Below are positions 1 to 8,240 of a DNA stretch of 64,000 nucleotides, piece by piece. Location: NCBI GenBank assembly GCA_030386875.1, contig CM059576.1, positions 13,520,058-13,584,057 of the forward strand, given 5' to 3'. Under the pieces are notes generated by a model, which was given only the letters and a program-made list of their open reading frames with translations, made no database searches and was not told where the DNA came from. Numbering within the stretch: the first letter of the stretch is position 1; every line of letters starts with the position of its first letter. The translations under genes and the position numbers were made by a program. This DNA is from Morinoia aosen (lineage: Eukaryota > Arthropoda > Malacostraca > Amphipoda > Talitridae).

Positions 1-156
1 GAAAAATGAAGTGATTCTTTTGATTATCTCTTTTACTGTCTTTCCACATATACACCATTTTATATAACTAATTAAATACAACTGATTTTCGAAAATTTAT
101 TTTCTGTTTGCAGCAATTGTAAACATTGTTTTTTTTAATTTGCTACTTCATTAAGT
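1..156. other. AT-rich sequence, no gene seen
   Basis: Short AT-rich stretch at the window edge with no usable ORF. It lies downstream of the last minus-strand gene of the virus-like cluster and may continue that element outside the window. Confidence 0.4.
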
Positions 157-411
157 TCAATTCTTCAATGTTTTTTTCTTTCTTATTTGTTGTCTCGTTG
201 GGCAATGACGAGAGAAAAAGCTACCTTTGGTGTCATCAGAAACGTTACTGATTAATGTTTCAAGATGAACGATATCTGACTCTAATCGAATAATAACTTC
301 CCTATGTAATTCGACATCATTTTGAATTTGATTAACATTTAATTGCAATTGATTTATGTCTGCCGTATTGAGAACAACTTCTCTTTGAATGTCTGTAATA
401 ATATCTTCCAT
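157..411 (-). CDS. Small coiled-coil protein of virus-like cluster (84 aa)
   Basis: An 84-codon ORF starting at an ATG (409-411). Residues 1-60 are heptad-like, with I/L/V spacing and many N, Q, D and E, which suggests a helical coiled coil. The tail is short and basic (RQQIRKKK). It lies on the same strand as, and only 66 bp beyond, the fibre-like ORF, in the tightly packed order typical of virus gene clusters. I recognise no family. A role as a small fibre or accessory structural protein is inferred only from coiled-coil content and neighbours; it could instead be a broken end of a longer fibre gene. Confidence 0.45.
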   Translation of the reverse strand: MEDIITDIQREVVLNTADINQLQLNVNQIQNDVELHREVIIRLESDIVHLETLISNVSDDTKGSFFSRHCPTRQQIRKKKTLKN

Positions 412-477
412 TTTATTAAGTTTAATTCTTCAATGTGTTTTTCTTTTTATTAAGTTCATCTATTAAAAAACAGGTTT

Positions 478-1176
478 TTAGTTCAACGGTTCAACAGTTT
501 CTCGTCTCAAAGTATTCTCTAACGATATTAATCTGTTTTTAATATCAGCATTATCATCCTCCAATTTCTGCGATGACTGTTTCAATTTTTCTATTTCATT
601 TGAATTTATGATTGTTTCTCTATCCTGTTCATGGAGATTATTTCTAAAAGTTTCAATGTATGAACTCATGTCGTTGAATACTCTCTCGAGATTTGCGTAG
701 TCTAATTTTATACTTTGTATTACTTCTTCTTCCAACCTCTTAATCTCATTTCTCAAAAAGTCTGTGTGTTCTAAAGTACCAGTACGAATAACCTCTATTT
801 TTTCCTCAGATATTCTACTATGTTCATCGACATTTGTCATAATTTCACTGAGTTTTTCTTGAAAACCCGTAGTATTCTCATCTATAGATGCTTGGATAGA
901 ATCACTTCTGAACTGATAATTTTCATTGATAAGGTTTTCTCTTACCCCTATATATTTTCTGAGATGAAGCCTCAAATTTTCCAAAACTTCGTCAACATAT
1001 TTTTTATTCGTAGCGTCAAATTCTTCGATTGGAAAAGAAATATTTGCAAGTCTTTTATTATTTAAATCGAAATTTTGATCGTCATCAAGATATTTAAAAC
1101 CTATTCCAGGAGGTCCTGGTTGTGAAGATAAAAATGATTTTTTTCCTTGTTGTCCAAAAATATTTACACCTATCAT
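478..1176 (-). CDS. Fibre-like protein with collagen-like start and coiled coil (232 aa)
   Basis: ATG at 1174-1176. Residues 20-27 hold a short collagen-like stretch (PGPPGIGF). Residues about 36-62 read NFDLNNKRLANI then DATNKKYVDEV, which resembles the L-x-N...P...DA-x-N-K-x-Y-V-D signature of phage and virus tail or attachment fibres. Residues about 60-225 are almost entirely heptad-like. Trimeric fibres are commonly built this way, so a receptor-binding or fibre-shaft role is the best inference. No globular C-terminal knob is visible. It sits between other coiled-coil ORFs on the same strand, with 18 bp to the next fragment upstream. The family is not proven; a structural coiled-coil protein of another kind is possible. 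Confidence 0.55.
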   Translation of the reverse strand: MIGVNIFGQQGKKSFLSSQPGPPGIGFKYLDDDQNFDLNNKRLANISFPIEEFDATNKKYVDEVLENLRLHLRKYIGVRENLINENYQFRSDSIQASIDENTTGFQEKLSEIMTNVDEHSRISEEKIEVIRTGTLEHTDFLRNEIKRLEEEVIQSIKLDYANLERVFNDMSSYIETFRNNLHEQDRETIINSNEIEKLKQSSQKLEDDNADIKNRLISLENTLRRETVEPLN

Positions 1177-1194
1177 TTTTTATACATAGAATTT

Positions 1195-1389
1195 TCAATT
1201 CTCTAAATTTTCTCTAACTCTCATTGATATCAAATGGTTTACTCGATCACTCAAACTTTCCACTTCCTGGTTTAATTTTACATTTTGATCAGTTTCATTC
1301 TGAAGCATTAATTTGAACTGACTGATTTCATTCTGATTTGAAATAATGTCTCTTGAAAACTCCTGGAAAAGACTTTCTACATCACTCAA
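1195..1389 (-). pseudogene. Out-of-frame C-terminal part of the coiled-coil gene
   Basis: About 64 codons of coiled-coil sequence (SLFQEF, QFKLMLQNE, VESLSDRVNHL). The open frame begins with TTG rather than ATG, and the frame stays open upstream into the 3' end of the 375-aa ORF, where a 25-bp imperfect tandem duplication shifts the frame. The simplest reading is that this is the displaced C-terminus of the preceding coiled-coil protein, not a separate gene. It could also be an independently translated small ORF, but no ATG supports that. Confidence 0.5.
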
Positions 1390-1393
1390 GTTC

Positions 1394-2521
1394 TTAGCTA
1401 GGACTGACTCTGATGGGACTTAATGGGACTGACTCTGCTCGTAATTCCATTATAATTTTGTTAAGATCATTGAATTTTTCTTCGCTGGATGAGGTTATGG
1501 TTGACTCTAAATTTTTCAGCTTATTGTCAACTTCAACAAACGAGGGTGCTAAGGCTATAGCTCTTTCCATAACAAAAAGGTTTCTATCACTTAAATCAGT
1601 TAGTTGTGCCTCTAAGCTTTTACTTTTTTCTTCAACAGTATTGTTCAGTGTTGATTCTAAACTCTTCAGCTTTTCTTCAATTTGATCATTAAGTGATGTC
1701 TGCAAGCTCATTTCTTTTTCATTCACGACGTTAATTATCCTAATTTCTTGTTCTTTAACTTTATTACTTACTAGTTCATTCTTTGAATCAATTTGATCAT
1801 TAATTTTAGTTTCTAAAGTCTTCAGTTTTTCATCCATTTGATTTTCTATAACTGACTCTTGATTCTTGAAATTCTCTTGAATCTCAGGAATTTTAACATC
1901 AATCAAATTGGTTATCTTAGAGTCCACAAGCTCAAATTTAGCTTCAACTCCTTTAATCTGATCGGTTAATACCGACTCTTTAACTAACAGCTTTTCATCA
2001 ATTCTAGTTTCAATACCTGACTCTAGACTCTTCAATTTATCCCCAATCTCAGGAATTTTTACGTCTGTTAGGTTGATTATGTTTGAATCAATGTTTTCAA
2101 ATTTAGCATCAATTTCATCAATTTTCTTCATCAATGTTGAGTCTATGCTTGATAGTCGTTCATCATTTGAAACAATTTTTGGTTCAAGAGCAACGAACTT
2201 TTCAGATAAATCATAAATTAACGTCTCTAAGAATTTAACGATTGAGTCTTCATCAGAAAATTTCACTTTAAAATCTGTTTTCAGAGTCGCATATTTCTCA
2301 TCATACTCGTTTATAATTGATTCCAATTCAGTTCTTTCATTTTTGAGAGCTTCAATTGTGTCTTTCAATGACTCTATATTAGAATCTTCAAGTAAACTTT
2401 TTATTTGCTCTACATTCTGCAAAAGTCCTTCAGAATTATTTTCACTATTTTCATGTTCATGATTTTCTTTACAGGAAGGTAAAAAGACCAACTTTGCTGC
2501 ATAAATATTTCCACAAGACAT
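1394..2521 (-). CDS. Long coiled-coil protein, fibre or scaffold-like (375 aa)
   Basis: ATG at 2519-2521. After a short N-terminal segment with cysteines and an HEHEN patch, residues about 40-360 form a very long run of heptad repeats. Inside it are imperfect repeats of roughly 60 residues that share the phrase DVKIPEI (seen twice) followed by a glutamine- or lysine-rich helix. No enzyme motif is present. The C-terminus ends abruptly in SPIRVSPS at a 25-bp duplication that displaces the downstream 64 codons. Such rod-like proteins are expected as fibres or scaffolds in Maverick/adintovirus-type clusters, but this role is inference. It lies 35 bp from the protease gene on the same strand. Confidence 0.55.
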   Translation of the reverse strand: MSCGNIYAAKLVFLPSCKENHEHENSENNSEGLLQNVEQIKSLLEDSNIESLKDTIEALKNERTELESIINEYDEKYATLKTDFKVKFSDEDSIVKFLETLIYDLSEKFVALEPKIVSNDERLSSIDSTLMKKIDEIDAKFENIDSNIINLTDVKIPEIGDKLKSLESGIETRIDEKLLVKESVLTDQIKGVEAKFELVDSKITNLIDVKIPEIQENFKNQESVIENQMDEKLKTLETKINDQIDSKNELVSNKVKEQEIRIINVVNEKEMSLQTSLNDQIEEKLKSLESTLNNTVEEKSKSLEAQLTDLSDRNLFVMERAIALAPSFVEVDNKLKNLESTITSSSEEKFNDLNKIIMELRAESVPLSPIRVSPS

Positions 2522-2555
2522 TTTTTAAAGAAAAAAATTAACTGTAGTTTATTTT

Positions 2556-3263
2556 CTAAAAACTAGTTGGGGTTTTATACAGATCTAAAAGAATTGCATG
2601 AAAGCTTTCATTTTCTAAACGCTCCAGCATTTCTAGACATAAATGTCCACAAATTACATCACCTATTTTCTGGATTTTGTAAGTAGAGAAAATTATATCA
2701 ACACAATCTGTTAAGTAGTCTTTAAATTCAATTGGATAAATCAAACCATAACTGTCAAAGTAATAACATATGTTATCTTTCTTATACCAACAAGTCCAAT
2801 GCGTTCCTAATCCTTTTTCAGTGTCTAAATTTAGGATTCCGCATTCCGTTTCTAAAGGGTGTTTAGGTAAAGTATCTCTCATGTAAATACCTCGAAAATT
2901 CGGAATTTTCAATATATTTATGTAGTATTCTAAATCATGTTTAGATAATGGTTTGTTAGGTATTACTTCTTTGGTGGTTTCAAGTAGAGACCCTTTCCAC
3001 ATGTTTTTTTTTCTCGGAGTTAACCGTATACCCGAACCTTTTTTACTTTCCATTGCTTCATTGTGCCTTTTAGTTTCTGACAAGAGTTTATCATCAGCTT
3101 TTTTCTTATTAACTGCAGATGCTATCGCAGCAGCACCTCCAGCCAAAGAGCCAGCAGCCCCAAGGCCAGCTAATAAAGCTGGAATTGTAAATATAAAACC
3201 CCCTTTCGTCGCAGTATCTTTAGAAACAAAAGAAGTCTTTGTCATTTTACAAATAAAACACAT
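2556..3263 (-). CDS. Adenain-like cysteine protease with hydrophobic N-terminal segment (235 aa)
   Basis: ATG at 3261-3263; a second in-frame ATG seven codons on is an equally plausible start. Residues about 21-52 are alanine/glycine-rich and hydrophobic, followed by a basic, KRHNEAM-containing stretch to about 90. This resembles the pX/minor capsid peptides reported beside the capsid genes of adintoviruses and Mavericks. From about residue 108 the sequence matches the adenovirus-type maturation protease (adenain, C5 family): MRDTLP, GTHWTCWY (His155), YYFDSYG (Asp170), a Gln near 198 and CGHLCLEML (Cys205). The catalytic set therefore appears intact. The family cleaves capsid precursor proteins inside assembling virions. 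The fusion of the two parts in one ORF is notable. Confidence 0.8.
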   Translation of the reverse strand: MCFICKMTKTSFVSKDTATKGGFIFTIPALLAGLGAAGSLAGGAAAIASAVNKKKADDKLLSETKRHNEAMESKKGSGIRLTPRKKNMWKGSLLETTKEVIPNKPLSKHDLEYYINILKIPNFRGIYMRDTLPKHPLETECGILNLDTEKGLGTHWTCWYKKDNICYYFDSYGLIYPIEFKDYLTDCVDIIFSTYKIQKIGDVICGHLCLEMLERLENESFHAILLDLYKTPTSF

Positions 3264-3385
3264 ACCTTTGACCAGTATCTTATTGTTCTTTGTAATTAAA
3301 TATTGAGGATTACCAGTATCAGTTTTCTTCTTACACTTTACACATTACATTTTTTAAACATTATTATGTGAATATATTATAATTT

Positions 3386-3862
3386 TTAATAGTTTAAACT
3401 CATTTTATCACCGTCCGATTGCAATCGAATTACTCTGTCAGATAGAATCAGTGCATATGCATGTGTATCATCAGGAATATTGGTTTTAAATTCTGCTTCA
3501 ATTTTAATATCAATTGTAGTTTCCTTGATACGTTCATTTTGTCTGCTGATATCAAACACATAGATGGGATACAAATATTTAAAGTGTCTGTATTCGATAG
3601 CACAATTTTCATTAGATACATAATCTATTAACATCTTATAAGCTGTAGCATATTTGTTAGAATCGAAATCAATCTGTAAATTGTGATCAGGGTATCGTTC
3701 ATTATTCAGCTGAACATATGCATTCGTCAAGTTACAGTGATCGAAAGTTGCATTGTTTACAGCTTGTGAATTAGCTTTCTTAGTTTGGAACGCTAAAATT
3801 ATGTATCGAGGTCTTTGAGATCCTGAATTTGGAGTTAAAGTCCAATCTAAGAATTTCTGTTG
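3386..3862 (-). pseudogene. C-terminal fragment of virus-type capsid-like protein
   Basis: About 158 codons, open to a normal stop, but joined at the 5' side in frame to Gypsy RT sequence near 3862. Recognisable phrases are PRYIILAFQT, FDHCNLTNAYVQLNNERYP, a VFDISRQNE block and an acidic helix ending HAYALILSDRVI. I know this pattern from arthropod virus-like elements, where it belongs to a protein thought to have the double jelly-roll (hexon-like) capsid fold. That assignment is from memory of the family and needs a profile search. The N-terminal part is missing from the window, so this is a remnant. It lies immediately upstream of the adenain-like protease on the same strand, which fits a capsid-protease module. 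Confidence 0.55.
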
Positions 3863-4577
3863 AATGAAAGTTGTTAAAAGTTGTGAATCCTTTGAAATTG
3901 GAATTTGATAAAATCCTGATGCAGCATCAAGCTTTGTAAATACTTTGGAGCCAGATAATTTATACGACAATTCTTCAAACGTAGGAATTTGAAAATTTTC
4001 GCGTTTTAAACTCTGGTTGAGTTTTCTAAAATCCACGCAAATTCTAACTTTCTTTTGCCCGTTCGCGTCCGAACCTTTAATAACCGGAACAATGGGACTT
4101 ACCCACTCGGTTGGAACAGTGACAGGCTCAATGATTCCCTCTTTTACCATTTTATCCAGCTCGATTTTAACAGGTAATCTTAAGGGGTCTGGTACACGTC
4201 TACTGACATTGATAGCGCATGGGACAGCATTTGGTTTCAATATAAACTTTACTGGCTCAGTGTCCCACTTTCCAAATCCAAAAACAGATTTGACATCATT
4301 TACAAATTTAACTATTCCCAACCTAACTGCTAAATTTCTACACAGCAAATTAGCGGTGTAGTTTCCCGGTCGAAGCACGTCGCGTCACCCATTTACTCAA
4401 ATTTTTATACTTCAAAGCACAAGAGAACATTCCAAATAATTTAAATTCTCCATTTGGAGTAAAAAGTTTCCTATCTGATCTCGAAATTTGACATTCGCGA
4501 GATATAATTTTGTACGTGTTGTAGTTAACTACATTTACGTCGGCTCCTGTATCCACCTTAAAAGAAATATTAGACAC
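3863..4577 (-). pseudogene. Gypsy-type protease and truncated reverse transcriptase
   Basis: Reading down the minus strand, a short frame carries the retropepsin active site in FKVDTGADVNVV (about 4550). A frameshift near 4350-4378 moves to the frame holding Ty3/Gypsy RT: PVKIELDKMVKEGIIEP, EWVSPIVPV, VRICVDFRKLN and LDAASGFYQI, which contains the first catalytic Asp. The sequence stops abruptly after LLTTF, before the Y-x-D-D box, and passes without a stop into the capsid-like fragment. RNase H and integrase are absent. Neither frame begins with ATG. This is a dead, truncated Gypsy fragment that follows the gag frame on the same strand. Confidence 0.85.
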
Positions 4578-4613
4578 GGAAGCTAAAGAAACTTGAACAG
4601 TCTAATTCAAAGA

Positions 4614-5474
4614 TTACCTATCTACACATTCACCTAGATATGCAGGGTAGTTGTCGCTGGGATCATCCTCGCGCTGGCAGGAAGCCTCGATCTGACCAAT
4701 AGCAGCTCTCGAAGTAGCCTCCGATGAATTGGCGCGCTTGCAAACTTTGGAGAAATGATTCTTCGCATTGCAGTTATGGCATTTCTTTCCATATGCAGGA
4801 CATTTTCCCTTTTCATGGAATGTACCACAATATCCACATCGCTGACTCCTATTTAGAGCTGCAAATGACGAGGTAAATTTCTTCTCTCTCTTTACCCTAA
4901 AAACGTCCGACGAGGGCTCCATGGCTCTTTCCTTTTTTCTTCCATCTCTAACTTCACAATAGGTCCGTGAAAACTCGAGGACTCTGTCCAGCGTAAAATT
5001 TTCTCTATTAGACAAATAGAGGTGCTCCAACCTCTCGGCTAATTCTTCATTCCGAATTCCCGCGATGAACTGATCCCTTATTCTCTCTTTCAGTAGATTT
5101 CCAAATTCGCAGTCTTGAGCAGCAGTGTACAAGGCTCGCAAAAAACATTCTTCGTTTTCATCAGCTCTCTGCATTCTACGCTGGAAATTCCTTCGGTGCC
5201 TGATAATATTTACTTTGGGTTTAAAATACTTATCAAATTTAGTCAGCACTACATTGAAATCCGTTAGCTCACCCTCGTTGAATGAGAATGTGCCAAAAAT
5301 GTCTTCGGCTTCGGGACCCATCACATACTTGAGACTGGCTATTTGCACCTCGCCATCTTCTTTGTGAAGCTTAGTTGCAAGTCTGTACGTTAGGAACGAT
5401 GCTTTCCAAGCATCCCAATGGGGCTCAAGGAAGTTTAATGTAGCAGGCGTGCGATAGTTATAGGACATGTTCAT
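4614..5474 (-). CDS. gag: Gypsy gag polyprotein (about 286 aa)
   Basis: The likely start is the ATG at 5472-5474, just after an LTR-like tail and primer-binding-like sequence; an ATG further upstream lies inside the LTR-like DNA. The first 230 residues are helical and acidic/basic in the manner of retrotransposon capsid (WDAWKASFLTYRLAT, IRDQFIAGI, LERLEHLYL). Two zinc knuckles follow: CGYCGTFHEKGKC (C-x2-C-x3-H-x4-C) and CHNCNAKNHFSKVC (canonical C-x2-C-x4-H-x4-C), which bind the element RNA. The frame is intact, but the downstream pol is truncated, so the element is not autonomous. It resembles the gag of K02A2.6-like insect Gypsy elements. Confidence 0.8.
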   Translation of the reverse strand: MNMSYNYRTPATLNFLEPHWDAWKASFLTYRLATKLHKEDGEVQIASLKYVMGPEAEDIFGTFSFNEGELTDFNVVLTKFDKYFKPKVNIIRHRRNFQRRMQRADENEECFLRALYTAAQDCEFGNLLKERIRDQFIAGIRNEELAERLEHLYLSNRENFTLDRVLEFSRTYCEVRDGRKKERAMEPSSDVFRVKREKKFTSSFAALNRSQRCGYCGTFHEKGKCPAYGKKCHNCNAKNHFSKVCKRANSSEATSRAAIGQIEASCQREDDPSDNYPAYLGECVDR

Positions 5475-5600
5475 TCCGGGGCACCATGTACAGGTATTGT
5501 CGGCCGGCAACAACAATGATACAGAGCACGATATGGAAAGTCTGTTTATTAAGAGAGCCTCATTACAACTGAACCTCATGCGGGGTTGACCGTTAAGCTA
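5475..5600 (-). repeat. LTR 3' tail and primer-binding-like site of the Gypsy fragment
   Basis: On the minus strand an AATAAA signal (about 5550) is followed by sequence ending CCTGTACA and then TGGTGCCCCGGAATGAAC directly before the gag ATG. This is the arrangement of an LTR end (ACA) followed by a primer-binding site. The 5' limit of the LTR is not clear and the 24-bp array starts about 50 bp further on, so the LTR is probably truncated. Confidence 0.45.
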
Positions 5601-5649
5601 AACTATCTACACATAAAACATGACTAATATAAGTTACTCCTAGGCGAAC

Positions 5650-5912
5650 ACCGTACATTGTAACATTGTAGTCCAGGTGAGCATGTCTATTGTAATCTAG
5701 GTGAGCATGTCTATTGTAGTCTGAATGAGCATGTCTGTCGTAGTCTGAATGAGCATGTCTGTTGTAGTCTGAATGAGCATGTCTATTGTAATCTAGGTGA
5801 GCATGTCTATTGTAGTCTGAATGAGCATGTCTGTTGTAGTCTAGGTGAGCATGTTTATTACAGTCTAAATGAGCGTGTCTATTGCAGTCTAAATGAGTAT
5901 GTATTTTGTAAT
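5650..5912 (-). repeat. 24-bp minisatellite, left outer end of the fold-back unit
   Basis: About ten to eleven copies of a 24-bp unit containing GAGCATGTCTATTGTAGTCT, with single-base variants. The same unit in the opposite orientation occurs at 16585-16655 and 19766-19990. The frame stays open because 24 is a multiple of three, but this is not a protein gene. Confidence 0.9.
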
Positions 5913-8240
5913 ATATATCAGCCAAAAAAACCCCTCACCCTTAGGTCGCCTACGACACCCCCACCCTATGTGCCGCTATACACCTGCCACATTTTTCAAG
6001 TAGTATTGGTTTAATTAGGATCAGCAACTATATCAATGTTGTCATTTCTTACACCTTCACTTTCATCGTACGATATCTGCCTCCGTAGCATGTATCAATA
6101 CATCAGTTGTACGTAAGTGGCATACTTTCAATTAATTGCCCTAGGGGCGTCAAAAACTTTGTATTGATCGTCACTTTTTTACAATCCGTGTTAAATCAAC
6201 GTAGAGCATTCATAAGTTTTTATTTATTTGCACGAATTGTAATGAGGCATCAACATTCAGAGTCCAAAATATAATCAATGATCTATAATTGAACTTATCT
6301 ATATGAAGTATTCTTTTTATCCTTGAGAAACACCAATTTTTTCCATTTCTGACAAAATTTATTTCCATTGGTAACTAAAGTATTTTTCATGTTTGTTAAT
6401 TATTTCGAAATAGTGTTTTCACTGAATAGTAAAAAGCTTCCACGGAGCCTCATTTGACCTGTAATGAGCAATATCGCTGTTTTGAGTGTTTTACTGTTAA
6501 TGCCACCATCCTTTATTTGGTACATTATCTGACACAGGGCTTTTTTTCGGATTGTGATGACGAGTTTCATCGTTTTACGTTACGATGTTACAATTACTCT
6601 CATAATTATTTTGATACTCAAAGTAGCAACGTGCAAAATTTTTCATAACCCAAACATTAGTTAGGCTTTTATCCCAATTTTTTCACGACCCGTTCAATGA
6701 TTTCGCCCGGTGTCGGCCTGACCGAACGCTACGCTTAACCTAAACCTCTTCACCCAAACACAGCCTGGGCGTTACCAATTTCCTTAAATCAACACTTTAA
6801 CCTACTCTGTATGAAAATTATTACGTTTTAAGTGCGTTTTTCTATGAATCAGATGAAAATAAAACTATATATCAAGTGCACTGAAAGTCTGAAACGAATA
6901 CGGTTCAGGTATCTGAAAAAAATATTGGATTAATGAAATTTTGTGTTTTAGCGTATTCAGTTTATACGATATATGGAAAATAAAGTTTTATATGTTGATC
7001 ATGCTTTAAATGACTCATAGAGATCATGTATTTCTTCCGTAGCCAGCAGGTTCATAGAAATTTAGGTTTTAACTAAAATTCAAATTTTTTCTTTCTAATT
7101 CAAAGGAAAATCATGGTACTAGAAATCTAATAATTATTCATTTTAATTATTTCAACAATATTTACGAAAAAATTCCATGTAGGTAAGCAGTATAAATAAA
7201 AACTCATGGTCTTATTCTTTGTTTGCACACCACGCTTGCCGATCGTCAGTTGGCCGGTAATGTTGTTTACGAACGGTGATGGTTAAGTGATGGCGCAAGT
7301 AATGTTGAAGTAAATGTGTCTAGCTTTTTTATTCATATAATAAGATGATTTAACTACATGCCTTTGCTTTATTTGTCAATTTTTGTATAATTATCTTCAT
7401 TACTGATGATGGGCTGCTCAGGTTCTATTTCTCAGTCGTGATTTTTGAGTGCTCGTTTCCCGCCATATTGCGATGGCCGCCCATCGTTTACATGCACACG
7501 CGGAACTTTTTCGTTGTGCCGAACAGCTCTTGTTATCTCCAATTATTGCTGTAAATTTTAGCTAAATGCGCTAATTCTTGCGATAATGACCTTTAAAACA
7601 TATTAGGCATGTGTGTAAAGTGAAGTGCTAAACTTTGATGTGATCGTGATCAGCCTAGGCCTCAGGCTGTCATGGCTTACTAATGTTAATTTTTTAATTA
7701 GGTCAATTGTTGGGAAATAAAAGCGTAACTTCAGATGCGGTGGACTAAAATGAATAGTATAGTTCATTCCATTTGTTCATAATTCTTTGAAATATTCAAA
7801 TTTTGATTATATTCCTTGAATTTTTGAAGTCGTCAATATTTTAATCTCAGCACTTCGACTGCAGCAGGTAAAACAGGTTTAACATCAATTGTAAGTTGCA
7901 GTGTTTGAAATAGCTAACATTAACTGGATTTTGCCTTCATTTAGCTTTGATTTAATGTTCATAGAAATTGTGTTTTTGACTACTGGTTGGTCAGAAGCAT
8001 TATGAAAATCTCCTCTGCAGCCATTGGTGGCTCAGGTAGCAATGTCTGGAGAGTACATATGAGAATTCAGCGTAGTTCTAATAGCCTAACTTACTTTATT
8101 GTTTGCTCTAGAGCAATGGTTTTTAACCCCTTGTCTTGACCCAAAGTTGGCTTGCCGAGCCGTTTCATTGGTCGCTAAGGGTCAGTGTAACCTGTTTGTG
8201 ATTTGAATCATTGGTTTTTTGGTAAACAGGGAAAAATTTC
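5913..8240 (+). mobile_element. Left inverted arm (about 2.3 kb) of a fold-back-like unit
   Basis: This stretch is the reverse complement of 14275-16585. Landmarks are GTCGCCTACGACACCCCCAC (5946 and about 16580) and TTGCTCTAGAGCAATGG (8103 and about 14410). Identity is clearly above 90 per cent by eye, with small indels. No transposase is visible. A GC-rich CpG-containing patch at about 7430-7560 (CCGCCATATTGCGATGGCCG) is kept in both arms. No convincing gene is present, apart from a conserved 64-codon open stretch at 6454-6648. Confidence 0.75.

Noticed and set aside
4350-4577. 75-codon frame as a separate gene
   Set aside because: It has no ATG and is the protease part of the Gypsy pol, displaced by a frameshift.
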